Source: Plebeiibacterium marinum (GTDB taxonomy: Bacteria > Bacteroidota > Bacteroidia > Bacteroidales > Marinilabiliaceae). Taken from it: DNA of 52,559 nucleotides. The stretch covers positions 1 through 52,559 of the forward strand of contig NZ_JAPDPI010000038.1 of the NCBI RefSeq assembly GCF_026013615.1, given 5' to 3'. Positions 8,478-18,958 of this stretch are shown here, one piece after another. Every line of letters begins with the position of its first letter. Positions within the stretch are counted from its first letter, which is position 1. Position numbers and translations under genes: made by a program. The notes below the pieces were generated by a model that was not told the origin of the DNA, made no database searches, and worked only from the letters and a program-made list of their open reading frames with translations.

Positions 8478-9512
8478 TTATTGTATCATAACCTTTTCAG
8501 TGGCCTTTTTACCATCTTTATCATACGCTACAATTACAAAAACACCAGAATTGTATTGGCTTAATGATATTATTTCCTGATCCGATTTAACAGTTATGGA
8601 TTCCTGTAGCTGACCTACAATTGAAAAAATATTAATTTTTGTCAAGCCCTTCATTGATACCGTAATTTCTCTACTATTGTAAAACACTTTCAAATCTGTT
8701 TTATCTTTATTGACATAATTTGTTGATGTTGTAATTCCGCTTAACCTGCCAATTTCACGCATAAAAATATTATGAGCTTCATCTGTATATCCATAGTAAT
8801 TGAATACAGTCATTCCATCAATCCTTATATTATCATTTCCAATACCAAAAAATACGCGTTCACCTTTAGGAGTAGCAGGACTACTACCATTATGGCACGC
8901 CTGATTTGCAGGGAAACGCACGAAAAGCGGGAATCCATAACTTGTTGTTGCCATCACTGTTCCGCTACAAATATCTGCAGCAACATCTGGTAAAATATCA
9001 TATTGCCCACTCCACCATGCAACTGGTGTATTTATTCCTTCAAAAACTACATCTGAAGTTTCTAATATAGTAGCCTCCAAAACTGCCTCTTGTGTATTGT
9101 CATGAGAAGCTGTAGTTGTATTAAACCACCCCATTTTATCAGAACGTAACGCCCAAAGATTAGTGCATATAACGGGCACTTCCAGATTATTCCAAAGATC
9201 AGCATTCGCACCCGTAAAATTGCTACTACTTATTCCCCTTCCTATAATTACCAATGCAGCATTTTCCAATTGAGCTTGTTGTTCTGTTGTCCAATCACTA
9301 ATAACCGGAAGGCTAATTGCAGTAACTTCATAACCATATGATTTAATACGATCTACTACTTCAAGATCAGCATTAATATTTGTTCCTGCATAAACATTGA
9401 TAAGTGATTCGGAATCATTATATATATAAATGATACCGGTTGATTGAGAATAAATACCTGTACTATAAAGGCACAATACTATTAAAATAAATAATTGTAG
9501 AGTCTTTTTCAT
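8478..9512 (-). CDS. Secreted ThuA/GATase1-like protein with T9SS C-terminal sorting domain
   Basis: This 344-residue protein has a signal peptide (1-22), a Rossmann-like domain (about 25-260) and a T9SS type A sorting domain (about 270-344, ending with KATEKVMIQ). The middle resembles ThuA/class-I-amidotransferase-like folds: a strand with GYEVTAISLP, then ALVIIGRGISSSN, VPVICTNLWALRSDKMG, and a closing helix in the segment NIFMREIGRLSG. I see no catalytic Cys-His-Glu triad of a real amidotransferase. It lies between the PL11 giant and the CE12 esterase, so a surface or secreted role in pectin breakdown is plausible, but no reaction can be named. Confidence 0.6.
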   Translation of the reverse strand: MKKTLQLFILIVLCLYSTGIYSQSTGIIYIYNDSESLINVYAGTNINADLEVVDRIKSYGYEVTAISLPVISDWTTEQQAQLENAALVIIGRGISSSNFTGANADLWNNLEVPVICTNLWALRSDKMGWFNTTTASHDNTQEAVLEATILETSDVVFEGINTPVAWWSGQYDILPDVAADICSGTVMATTSYGFPLFVRFPANQACHNGSSPATPKGERVFFGIGNDNIRIDGMTVFNYYGYTDEAHNIFMREIGRLSGITTSTNYVNKDKTDLKVFYNSREITVSMKGLTKINIFSIVGQLQESITVKSDQEIISLSQYNSGVFVIVAYDKDGKKATEKVMIQ

Positions 9513-9665
9513 AACTAAAATAATAAAATGTTAATATTAAAATGTAGTAAACAAAGGTTGCATATAGGAAAGCGTTAACAACATACTTTATAATTGTCAT
9601 TTAACACTTTCCATCTTTATTCTGGATACTCTATTGTTAATTAATTGAATATTTATAATACATTA

Positions 9666-12600
9666 TCAGTTCTTTACAACCTTAAACTGATGTATTTCCT
9701 CATCAATTAAAGCACGTATTACATATATGCCTGAAGAAAGCCCTTGAAGACTTAAAGTTATTTGTCGGTCAGATGATGATATTGTGGAAATATTTAATCC
9801 ATCCATGGTATAAAGGCTAACTATTTTAACATTATCTGTTGTAAATGAAACATTGACAAAATCTATTGCCGGATTTGGATATACCGTGATTTTCTCCCTG
9901 CTTAAGTCCTCTATTCCATTGCTAATGGTAACTTTAATTATACCTTGTGTTTGTAATTCACTGAGATCCCATACCAAACCGTTTCCCGGTGTTGCTGGCG
10001 TAATCGATTCAAACTCGCCAGTTATATCAGCACAATCAAATAATAAATATTCATCCCCTGCTGCAAAAACTTCAGTTCCAGGATTGACTATATTTAAGCC
10101 TCCGGCAATATTTACACTTCCTGCTACTTGTGTGTAAGATGATTGTTTTAACGAAGGATCCAATATCACTTTGTATACAGAACCAGTCATAAAAGAAAGG
10201 TTATTAGTCAATGACATTTTTGAGTTTACTACTCCTGTCCCCGGATAAAAAGTACCTCCATTATTAATAGTAACTGCACCCGAAATTATACCTCTGCCAC
10301 TTAATGTTCCTGTTTCATTAACTGATACAGCTCCTAAACCTGTAGCACTTCCTGATGTATTATTTACAGTTAAGATACCTCCATTAATTTTTGTAACTCC
10401 TGTATATGAGTTTTCATTGCCGCTTAAAGTAAAATTACCTGTTCCTACTTTTTCCAGACTCCCCGCAGAGATCTCCCCTTCAAATTCTGTATCAATATTT
10501 TTGTTACCTATGATGTAATTCTCTGAACCACCTAAAATACCTGAACCTGACAATGCTCCTAAAATTAATGTAGTACCTTTTTCATTTGATGTATATACAC
10601 GTGTATTAACAATTACATGAGCATTGGGTAAACCACTGCTATGGTTGATTCTTAATTTTCCATTGTATTTACTTGAATAGGTTGAAACAGCATTTAAGGT
10701 TCCATAGAACTCGCTCATATCGCCGTTTAAATCAGTACGGACATATGGAATATTCATATTTAAGTACCCTCCTCCAAAAAGCTTACCTGTATAATACCCA
10801 CGGGCATCCATATTTATTGTACCTGTTTTATCCTCTGGAACTTCAATATACCAGGCCAATGTATTATATGAATTTGCATTACTATTACATTTTACCGTTC
10901 CTCCTTGAATAGAAATCGTATCTCCTGGAGTAACTTCATCATACAATAACTTAAGAGTACCTTCTTGCAATACGGTTTTTTGAATATTAGGATTTTGCAC
11001 ATAAACTAACTGACCTGCTCCTGTTTTTGTTAAAACACTTCCTTCAATTTCCTCATTCCACTGAACATCATTCAAGGTATTTATTGTAGCCCCCTTACTT
11101 CCTATTGAAATAGCCCGGTCTGAGTTGCTTGTCTCATTAATTGTGACAATTCCCCCATTAATTTCGAATAGTGAGGCGTCAGCACTAATTGATCCTAGCG
11201 CTCCTTTATTTTGTACAGATGGCATGCTATTAATAACCAGTTCTCCTCCTAAAACAGAAACTTTCCCTGAAAAATCGTTATCATTTAGAATAGATAACTT
11301 TCCACTGCCTGATTTTGTAAATGATACACTGCCTGAAATATAACCCTCTCCATCAAAATTATAATCTTCAGATGCATCAACAGTAATTGACGAAGGTGTA
11401 ACTTCTGACGCAATATTTACATCCTTGATTTCTGCATTATCATTGAATATTACCTCATCCTGATCAACGAAATAATATGATTCGCTATTGTTTAGAAAAT
11501 TATTTGTAATAGCTAAATCCCAGTCGTTTGAGCTACTAACCCCATTCCATGTAATTATTGCATTTTCGCCTCTAACAGGCCATATATATAAATAAACTTT
11601 CCCATTCTCTACCAATATTTTTGCTGGAGTACCAGATATACCTTTAACGGATATATTTTCAATTGCTCCATTAATATCTCCTGTTACAGTTACTAATAAA
11701 TATTTTCCAGGTTCTAATTTTTCAACTCCATCAGCAAGGTGTGGTCTTATATTAAATACAACTTTATTGCTAAAAGAAAAATTTCCGGTAACAGTCAAAA
11801 CATCATTTTCCGTACTCTCTGGTGTATATAAATCAAATCCTAGTGAAGATGCTTCATCCATAGATAAACCATTAGTAACAGAAAGACTTCCGGATTGGTC
11901 ACCTGATCCTATTTCCAATGCTGAACCATATTTTAATGTTAATCCGTTTTGTAATGCTCCAACTGCATTTAGTTTACCAAAGAATTCTAATTCAACCGGA
12001 CTACTCTTTATGGTTCCATTAAAATCCAAAGTTCCATTCCATATTTCAGTTTTTCCAGTATAATCATGAGTACCGTTCAAGGAAAATGACCCTAATCCTT
12101 GTTTGATAAGTTTCATTGATCCACTTAATTTACCAACTGTTGCATCCAATGAATAATTACCAACAGAATTAACTGTAACAGATTTAGGATTTACTGTTTC
12201 TGCTAAAGAGAGACTTACATCCTCACCGGCAGAAACATCGAATAAAACTGCTCCACCATCAGTATATGAAACATCGTTTCCATCCAAATTAAAATTAGTA
12301 GATGTTGTATTCCAATCTCCGGTTGTATAAACATATTTTTTATTAGAAATAATAGGAGGGGGAGGCGCTAAAAGTCCTTCTTTTTCTCCTACAAAATAAC
12401 TTACATGGGGAGGTTGATTGTAACCACACATTTGCCAACATATTGCCTGACGATACTGATGATCGTGCATTAGCGAATAATTACGGTAAATTGTTGGATC
12501 AATTGTAGTATAAATACGAATCTCTGTATCATCTTCGCTTCTCCAAACAACTTCTTCCCTCCAATCTCCAAATAAGTCAGCCTGTAAACATGGCGTTCCT

Positions 12601-14168
12601 TTTGTATAATTACACGATATAGCTCCATCTGCAACCAGAATATTTCCTTGCCCATTCTTAATAATACATCCTGTACCATAGCCTTTAGTTGATGTAAAGT
12701 TGGTATGATTAAGTGTTTCTTCTAATAAATCACCATCCCAAAATATTCTAAAATTTGATGCTCCTTCAATGCTTCCAATATCCTCTCTGGTTGTGGCAGA
12801 ATATTTATGAACACTACCCCATAGTTCTGCCCCATAAAATTCATTACTAACATTAGCAGCCATACAACGTCCACAATCCCGTCCAAATATATCATGAATC
12901 AATATCTCTCCAGTTGCTCCATCGTATAATGCTGTACCAAAAACAGGATTTTCTTCTAAACACCTCCAAATTTCAGTTCCCTTTCTATAAGGATCTAAAT
13001 CCCCAACATGCAAAGCATCTCCATGCCCCATTTCAGTTGAATATAATCCATTACCATCATCATCAACAGTCATACCTCCCCATACAATTTCATCTCGTCC
13101 ATCCTGATCTACATCAGCCACAGTATAATTATGATTTCCTTGTGCATAGTATGGATCCGATTCAGTCGTTGCCCTAAATTCCCAACGTGGAACTAACTTC
13201 ATATCAACAACATCATAGGTTCGCATAACTGTTTTCGTATAGATACCACGACCAATAAACAAACTGGGATGTTTTCCATCCAAATATGGAGCACCAAAGA
13301 AGAACTTATTTGCACGATGTCCATATGAGTCGCCCCACCATTCGGCTGAAATACGAGGTATAAAGTCCACTCGATCAAGTTCAACTCCGGTTTCTCCATC
13401 TATCAATGATAAAAACTCCGGACCTTCCGTCATGTACTGCATATTGCTATTCTGATTTACTGAATATCGATAGTTTGTAATCCCATCACCATCGGTATCT
13501 CCTATCTCAGTACCATCTCCAAAGATGGTTCCTTCCGAAGTACGCATAAATACTTCTGCTTTTCCATCCTCATTAAAGTCAAACGTTGCAATATTAATTT
13601 CCACACTACCGGGAGATAAAATATTTGGACCAACATTGATTTCCCATAACAATGTTCCATCTAATTTATAAGCTTCGAAATATGAAAATTTAGTTTCGTT
13701 CTCTACACTAACATCCTTTTGTCTTCGTTTAACAATGATTTCATATTCACCATCACCATCCAAATCGGCAGTTGTCGCATCATTAATCTGATAATCTTCA
13801 GTATTTCTGACTTTCATGGGTATAGACAAATACTGCTGAGCTAATGGTGATATTGCATCACATTGAGATTGCTCAATTCCATCAACAATTGCACTTACTG
13901 TATAAGTAGACTCTGATGTCCCATTTGCATCTTCATAATTCGAGACACTTAATGGTTCTGTATTAAGTTTGGTACCATCACGATAGATATTAAAGTTTAC
14001 TCCATCCCATTCATAGCCGAGTAACCTCCAACTTAAAAACACGCCGTTTGTTGTTTTAACTGCAATTAATCCTCTGTCTAATTCTTCCATCTTTCGTTGC
14101 CCAAAAGAGTTAAAAGAAATCAGTATAAAAATTGCTAACAAGCTAAAAAGCAAAGAAATTCTTTTCAT
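9666..14168 (-). CDS. PL11 rhamnogalacturonan lyase fused to autotransporter-type repeats and a T9SS sorting domain
   Basis: This 1500-residue secreted protein has a signal peptide (1-23), a full PL11 beta-propeller lyase (about 25-600, with RKMEELDRGLIAVKT, TADLDGDGEYEI, FDFNEDGKAEV, VADVDQDGRDEI, DLFGDWREEVVWR and SLMHDHQYR), then a long beta-solenoid-like region (about 610-1410), and a T9SS type A domain (about 1428-1500, VYPNPAIDFVNVSF ... FKVVKN). PL11 cleaves the rhamnose-galacturonic acid backbone of RG-I by beta-elimination. The middle holds passenger-associated-repeat units such as GSFSLNGTHDYTGKTEI and GNFTLSGNENSYTGVTKI, plus two related roughly 115-residue modules starting near 614 and 870. 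Ordinary PL11 enzymes are about 600 residues, so the extra 900 are unusual. The gene follows GH2 by 36 bp. Confidence 0.92.
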   Translation of the reverse strand: MKRISLLFSLLAIFILISFNSFGQRKMEELDRGLIAVKTTNGVFLSWRLLGYEWDGVNFNIYRDGTKLNTEPLSVSNYEDANGTSESTYTVSAIVDGIEQSQCDAISPLAQQYLSIPMKVRNTEDYQINDATTADLDGDGEYEIIVKRRQKDVSVENETKFSYFEAYKLDGTLLWEINVGPNILSPGSVEINIATFDFNEDGKAEVFMRTSEGTIFGDGTEIGDTDGDGITNYRYSVNQNSNMQYMTEGPEFLSLIDGETGVELDRVDFIPRISAEWWGDSYGHRANKFFFGAPYLDGKHPSLFIGRGIYTKTVMRTYDVVDMKLVPRWEFRATTESDPYYAQGNHNYTVADVDQDGRDEIVWGGMTVDDDGNGLYSTEMGHGDALHVGDLDPYRKGTEIWRCLEENPVFGTALYDGATGEILIHDIFGRDCGRCMAANVSNEFYGAELWGSVHKYSATTREDIGSIEGASNFRIFWDGDLLEETLNHTNFTSTKGYGTGCIIKNGQGNILVADGAISCNYTKGTPCLQADLFGDWREEVVWRSEDDTEIRIYTTIDPTIYRNYSLMHDHQYRQAICWQMCGYNQPPHVSYFVGEKEGLLAPPPPIISNKKYVYTTGDWNTTSTNFNLDGNDVSYTDGGAVLFDVSAGEDVSLSLAETVNPKSVTVNSVGNYSLDATVGKLSGSMKLIKQGLGSFSLNGTHDYTGKTEIWNGTLDFNGTIKSSPVELEFFGKLNAVGALQNGLTLKYGSALEIGSGDQSGSLSVTNGLSMDEASSLGFDLYTPESTENDVLTVTGNFSFSNKVVFNIRPHLADGVEKLEPGKYLLVTVTGDINGAIENISVKGISGTPAKILVENGKVYLYIWPVRGENAIITWNGVSSSNDWDLAITNNFLNNSESYYFVDQDEVIFNDNAEIKDVNIASEVTPSSITVDASEDYNFDGEGYISGSVSFTKSGSGKLSILNDNDFSGKVSVLGGELVINSMPSVQNKGALGSISADASLFEINGGIVTINETSNSDRAISIGSKGATINTLNDVQWNEEIEGSVLTKTGAGQLVYVQNPNIQKTVLQEGTLKLLYDEVTPGDTISIQGGTVKCNSNANSYNTLAWYIEVPEDKTGTINMDARGYYTGKLFGGGYLNMNIPYVRTDLNGDMSEFYGTLNAVSTYSSKYNGKLRINHSSGLPNAHVIVNTRVYTSNEKGTTLILGALSGSGILGGSENYIIGNKNIDTEFEGEISAGSLEKVGTGNFTLSGNENSYTGVTKINGGILTVNNTSGSATGLGAVSVNETGTLSGRGIISGAVTINNGGTFYPGTGVVNSKMSLTNNLSFMTGSVYKVILDPSLKQSSYTQVAGSVNIAGGLNIVNPGTEVFAAGDEYLLFDCADITGEFESITPATPGNGLVWDLSELQTQGIIKVTISNGIEDLSREKITVYPNPAIDFVNVSFTTDNVKIVSLYTMDGLNISTISSSDRQITLSLQGLSSGIYVIRALIDEEIHQFKVVKN

Positions 14169-14204
14169 TTTTTGTAGATTTTAATTTTATAGATTATTTA
14201 ATAT

Positions 14205-17186
14205 TTATTGATCATAACTATTAAAAAATGGAGCAAATGGTTCCTGAACATTTTTAGGTTGTCCAAAAATTTTCTGAAGTGATTCTGACCAATTATTTTC
14301 TAATGGAATTATAGTAAATTCTCCCCTAATTTGTTTACAATTCTCAACCCTTATCTTTTGTTCTGGTGTACTATTTTTATTAAAACGTCCTGACACTTTT
14401 GCATTATGACTTACAACAATTCCTTTTTGTGAACGCTCCACTGCTATATTATCTTTATCCGATATCAATGCGAGTCCACAACCTAACGAGTCTGTAAAAA
14501 GTGCCAATTCAACCTCTTGCCTGTTACCCTGATAGTTTAAGTCTTGAGAATTCATGTGATATATTCCAAATTCAGAAAGTCGACTTTTTCCCGGATAGGC
14601 AGGATATGGTCCTTTTCCTACCCATCGGAATTCACTTAAACGATTGGGAATGATAAATGACATACCTAAATCAAGTGCAATACCTTCTGCATCTCTGGGT
14701 GTTAGGGTATAACTAACTTCAATACTACCATCATTATTCAGTGTATATGTTACCTGACCATCAATAAATTGTCCTTTTACATCCACTCTCTCAAAACTAT
14801 AGTTGATTACTTTTTTGTTTGGAAGATTTAACTCCAATTCTTCGTTTTGTGGATGCAATAAATAAGGATTCCAAAGCGGACAATTTCCTTCTCTCTTTTT
14901 CTCAATAATCGTAATTTCAGACATGGTAGTCTTTCGGCCCATTCTTGCTAACAAACCCTTAATTATTAAAGGATCTGAAGACGCATTTTGCAATTGAATT
15001 TGATTATTCTGAACATCAATTATCGATAGCTTTTCATCATTGCGTCCCTCTTTATCTGACTTAACATCAAAAAGTCGGGTTAAATTTTTATCAAAATCTT
15101 CAATAACTATTGGATATGTTTTTTCATAAAACGAATAATGCTTTGTATCTGTAAAAGTTAGCTTTAAAGCATAAAACGAAGAGTTTAATTCTTTAGGAAG
15201 AGCAATATCCATTGATACATATGAAGTATCGTGTGGCTCACCTTTTAATGATAAGTTTCCTTTTGAAAGAATTGAAGTATCTGCTAGCAGTTCCCAATTA
15301 CAAACAATTTGATCAAGATTGGTAAAATTATAACGGTTACTCAAACCTAAGGTTACCTCATTTTTTTGGTCTCTTTTTAAATGTAAGGTATCATCAAGGG
15401 CCTTAACCGGAGTATAAACTTTACGCATTTCATAATAATCTACCTGAGGCACCCGGTTGGCATACATTACACCATCAGCCCCTTTATTACCATAATTATC
15501 ATAACATGTTGTTGAATCTATCCATACAGATGTTGTAAATTCGTCAGCATTGATTGCTGTATCTGACTTTACAAGAATACCCTGATCATAAAGATGCCAA
15601 ACTGCACCGCCAGCAAAAACAGGATTGCTGTACATAATTTCCCATAATGATTCTATCCTATCTGCATCAAGACCAAGAGCATGAGCATACTCTGTTATAA
15701 TCATCGGTCGTTTAAATTTCTTAGAATACGATTTTAAATGTGCAGCTACCGGGTAATGAGGTGATAAAATATCAATTTCTTTGGGTATAGTGTCACAAAT
15801 TTTTCTAAAATAAGAACCTACTTGTGGGAAACTATACGGTCGGGTTGGATCAAGTGATTTTACATAGCGCCCAGTTTCAAGACATATCTTTGTTAGTGGA
15901 TTTTCATTACCTACACTCCACGCAATAACACATGGATGGTTTTTATCGCGTGCAATAGTTGCTCTTGCCCGCTCTTTCAAGTCCGAAAGGTATTCATCTT
16001 TATATAAGTGCTTATCTCCAAAACCAAATGGTACTTCGTCTATAATATAAAACCCTAAAGAATCACATAATTCCATAAAACGAGGGTGAGGAGGATAATG
16101 TGATGCACGGATAAAATTGGCATTTCCTTCACGAATCAGTTTAAGATCTTCAAGCATTTCTTCCTCTGTCATGGAACGACCATTTACAGGCGATAAATCA
16201 TGATGGTTTATGCCTCGCAGTTTTACCACTTTCCCGTTTATCTTGTACACACCATTCTCCCAGGTTATCTCCCTTATTCCTACTTTTTGATTATATGTTT
16301 GCAGTACTTTCTTTCCTTCAGTTACCTCAACTTTTAAATTGTACAAATAAGGTGTTTCTGATGTCCATAAATTAGCTTTATCCAACTTTAAAACTTGCTG
16401 GTATGGTATGGAATCAAGCCTATCAATATTAGATAAACCATTCATTTCTGCCGTTGTAACTATCTTTCCATTGGCATCCTGCAATTTCAAATAAACCTTC
16501 TGATTCTTTTTAACTTTATTTGTGGCAATAAGTGCTTCAACATTAACATCCGCATTACTACCATCAACATGGGTTGTTATTGTCAAGTCCTTAAGGTGCG
16601 TTTCCGGTACACTATATAACGTTACATCTCTGAAAATACCAGAAAGCGACCAACAGTCGTTGGTATCAAAAGCCCAACCACGAGAGCGGGTGGAAACTTC
16701 CACAGCAAGTTCTACTTTTGTTCCCGACTCTACGAAGGAGGATATATCAAACGATTTACGGTTAAATGCACTATTATATTTACCAACATATTTACCATTG
16801 ATCCAAAACTTGTAACCATAAAGTACTCCATCAAAAGCAATATGTATTGAATTACCTTTCCATTCTTGCGGAACATTAAAAGACGTGCGATACAAGCCTG
16901 TCCCCTCTTGTAACTCTTTACCATAATAAGGTTTGGCAAAACCCTGTAATTCCCAATTACCAGGTACTTTAATATCTACCCAATCCGTATCAACCACATC
17001 AGTCAAACAAAATACCGAATCTTCTTTTAACTCAATAGAATTCAGATATTTAAATTTCCATATTCCATTCAACAAAACCTTATCTTTTGTGGAAGAATTA
17101 GGGATTAACACCTGTGCTGTTAAATCACATAATCCACAAATCAATCCCATAAGAAATAATCCTACTGCAAATAATCTTCCTTTCAT
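14205..17186 (-). CDS. GH2 beta-galactosidase, periplasmic
   Basis: Start placed at MKGRLFAVGL, which gives a clean signal peptide ending near DLTAQ; the frame is open 10 codons further up (another ATG at 17207). The 993-residue product has the GH2 order: sugar-binding jelly roll (about 35-195, LLNGIWKFKYL, VPGNWELQG), immunoglobulin-like domain, TIM barrel with acid/base Glu428 in AWSVGNENP and nucleophile Glu499 in MIITEYAHA, then a second Ig-like domain and a LacZ-type C-terminal beta-sandwich (RWVGKGPYPAYPGKSR). It should release galactose from RG-I galactan or arabinogalactan side chains. It lies between GH28 and PL11 in the pectin operon; the leader carries the long hairpin at 17229-17273. 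Confidence 0.92.
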   Translation of the reverse strand: MKGRLFAVGLFLMGLICGLCDLTAQVLIPNSSTKDKVLLNGIWKFKYLNSIELKEDSVFCLTDVVDTDWVDIKVPGNWELQGFAKPYYGKELQEGTGLYRTSFNVPQEWKGNSIHIAFDGVLYGYKFWINGKYVGKYNSAFNRKSFDISSFVESGTKVELAVEVSTRSRGWAFDTNDCWSLSGIFRDVTLYSVPETHLKDLTITTHVDGSNADVNVEALIATNKVKKNQKVYLKLQDANGKIVTTAEMNGLSNIDRLDSIPYQQVLKLDKANLWTSETPYLYNLKVEVTEGKKVLQTYNQKVGIREITWENGVYKINGKVVKLRGINHHDLSPVNGRSMTEEEMLEDLKLIREGNANFIRASHYPPHPRFMELCDSLGFYIIDEVPFGFGDKHLYKDEYLSDLKERARATIARDKNHPCVIAWSVGNENPLTKICLETGRYVKSLDPTRPYSFPQVGSYFRKICDTIPKEIDILSPHYPVAAHLKSYSKKFKRPMIITEYAHALGLDADRIESLWEIMYSNPVFAGGAVWHLYDQGILVKSDTAINADEFTTSVWIDSTTCYDNYGNKGADGVMYANRVPQVDYYEMRKVYTPVKALDDTLHLKRDQKNEVTLGLSNRYNFTNLDQIVCNWELLADTSILSKGNLSLKGEPHDTSYVSMDIALPKELNSSFYALKLTFTDTKHYSFYEKTYPIVIEDFDKNLTRLFDVKSDKEGRNDEKLSIIDVQNNQIQLQNASSDPLIIKGLLARMGRKTTMSEITIIEKKREGNCPLWNPYLLHPQNEELELNLPNKKVINYSFERVDVKGQFIDGQVTYTLNNDGSIEVSYTLTPRDAEGIALDLGMSFIIPNRLSEFRWVGKGPYPAYPGKSRLSEFGIYHMNSQDLNYQGNRQEVELALFTDSLGCGLALISDKDNIAVERSQKGIVVSHNAKVSGRFNKNSTPEQKIRVENCKQIRGEFTIIPLENNWSESLQKIFGQPKNVQEPFAPFFNSYDQ

Positions 17187-17228
17187 GTGTTTATAATTTT
17201 CTTTCATTTGCCACATGGAACTCTCAAA

Positions 17229-17273
17229 AAATTTTAATCATTACCCTGCGTGTAATTTTTAAGATTAAAATTT
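17229..17273. other. Two-part inverted repeat between GH28 and GH2 genes
   Basis: An 11-bp perfect outer arm pair (17229-17239 and 17263-17273, AAATTTTAATC and its complement) encloses a 5-bp inner stem (17240-17244 ATTAC, 17252-17256 GTAAT) with a 7-nt loop. It sits in the 234-bp gap ahead of the GH2 start on the minus strand. It could be a terminator, an attenuator or an mRNA processing or stabilising hairpin; nothing in the sequence decides. Confidence 0.45.
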
Positions 17274-17420
17274 ACATGTTCGTTTCACCTGTTTATAAAT
17301 AATTTTCAAATTTTCCTTCTGTAATTTTCGTTGCCTCTACGCTCTTTCCTGCACTTTGCCCTTAGCTCTCCGCACCATACCACTAAAGTCTTTTATCTAA
17401 CGATCTAATGTCTATTAGCT

Positions 17421-18863
17421 CTATTTTTCATTTACTGTTCCCCAAAGATTCACTTCTCTCGAAGTTTGAATCTTAATATCTTCCATAGTTATATCACTTA
17501 CATTTCGGATGATGCTAGCCTCTTTTGCATTTTCTATTACAATATTTTTTAGTTTAATACCCGATATCTTAGAATCTTCATATCCTAATAAGAAAAGAGG
17601 GAATCGCAGACTTTTACAAGTCACATTTTCAAGCCATATATCCTTTACCTGGGGTGTATGCTCATGCCCTTCACCATCTTCATAAAACAGATTAATTTTC
17701 AACAGAGACTCAGAAACCTTTCCAACTTCAAGATTTCGCATATAAACTTTTTCAATAACTCCACCTCTGGCCGAATTTGTTTTGATACGTATAGCTCTTG
17801 TCAGGTGAGGGCTATCCATATTACAATCCTCCACAAAAATATTTTTTGCCCCGGCTGAAATCTCACTCCCTACAACAAATCCGCCATGTCCATCCTTCAT
17901 TTTGCAATTGCGAACAATCACATTTTCTATTGGTTTATCAATTCGATGACCATCTTCATTTCTGCCCGACTTTAAAGCAATACAGTCATCGCCCGTATTA
18001 AAGGTACAGTTGTCAATCAATACATTCTTACAACTTTCTGGATCACAACCATCAGTGTTTGGTCCTCGACTATCCACGTTTACACCTTTTATTATTACAT
18101 TATTACATAACACCGGATGTAAGATCCACATGGGTGAGTTTTTTATAGTAAAGCCCTGTAGCAAAACATTTTCACATAAATAGGGTTGTAAAAACTGAGG
18201 ACGGAGATAATGTCCCTCTCCAAAAACTCTTTCAGAGACTGGAACTCCCTTTTTGCACATTTCAAATAGAGCAGGTCTGTTTTCCGGGTCAAATTGATTT
18301 GGATCACCTTCTTTCCATCCATTTTTTGTACGGCCATGCCATGCCCACCAATTTTCTTTTGATGCCTGACCATCTAAAATGCCTTCTCCGGTAATGGCGA
18401 TATTTTTTTCTTTGTACGCATAAACCAGTGGAGAATAATTCATCAACTCCACACCTTCCCATCGTGTATGCACAACAGGTAAATAATCATTTGGATTAGT
18501 AGAAAACATTATTCTTGCACCTTTAGCCAAATGAAGGTTAACGTTGCTTTTTAAGTAGATTGGTCCGGTTAAATAATCGCCTTCTGAAACAACAACACGC
18601 CCACCACCTGAGTTATGACATGCATCAATTGCATTTTTAAATGCTTTGCTACAATCTGATATACCATCAGCAATTGCCCCAAAATCTGAAACATGAAATG
18701 TTTTATCCGGAAAAACAGGTGCTTTAATATCTTTTAGGATTTCATTTGCTTTTTGCCATGAATCCATAGGTTTGGTTTGTTCTTTAGAATCAGAATATGA
18801 GCATCCACCTATCCACAGGGTAAAAATTAAAAATACGAGTATAATAATATGTCTTATATACAT
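17421..18863 (-). CDS. GH28 polygalacturonase-type lipoprotein
   Basis: This 480-residue lipoprotein (lipobox IGGC, Cys21) is a right-handed beta-helix glycosidase of family 28. It opens with VSDFGAIADGISDCSKAF and carries the catalytic signature NTDGCDP (269-274), GDDCIALKSG (Asp292 and Asp293), GHGGFVVGSE (His326) and RAIRIKT (359-361). The family hydrolyses galacturonic acid linkages, either in homogalacturonan or at rhamnogalacturonan ends. The PUL context (PL11, CE12) favours an exo-acting enzyme on RG-derived oligosaccharides; that is inference. It is separated from susD by a terminator-like hairpin, so it may need its own promoter or read-through. Confidence 0.93.
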   Translation of the reverse strand: MYIRHIIILVFLIFTLWIGGCSYSDSKEQTKPMDSWQKANEILKDIKAPVFPDKTFHVSDFGAIADGISDCSKAFKNAIDACHNSGGGRVVVSEGDYLTGPIYLKSNVNLHLAKGARIMFSTNPNDYLPVVHTRWEGVELMNYSPLVYAYKEKNIAITGEGILDGQASKENWWAWHGRTKNGWKEGDPNQFDPENRPALFEMCKKGVPVSERVFGEGHYLRPQFLQPYLCENVLLQGFTIKNSPMWILHPVLCNNVIIKGVNVDSRGPNTDGCDPESCKNVLIDNCTFNTGDDCIALKSGRNEDGHRIDKPIENVIVRNCKMKDGHGGFVVGSEISAGAKNIFVEDCNMDSPHLTRAIRIKTNSARGGVIEKVYMRNLEVGKVSESLLKINLFYEDGEGHEHTPQVKDIWLENVTCKSLRFPLFLLGYEDSKISGIKLKNIVIENAKEASIIRNVSDITMEDIKIQTSREVNLWGTVNEK

Positions 18864-18958
18864 GATTATAAATATGATTTATAGTCTTCAATTTAGCGAG
18901 GTTATAAAACAACAACAAGCCTTACACTAACATCAGTATTTTTTGAATAAATAAAAGA

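Noticed and set aside
12470-13399. Alternative-frame open reading frames inside the PL11 gene
   Set aside because: They are shadows of the strongly supported PL11 frame and show no domain of their own.
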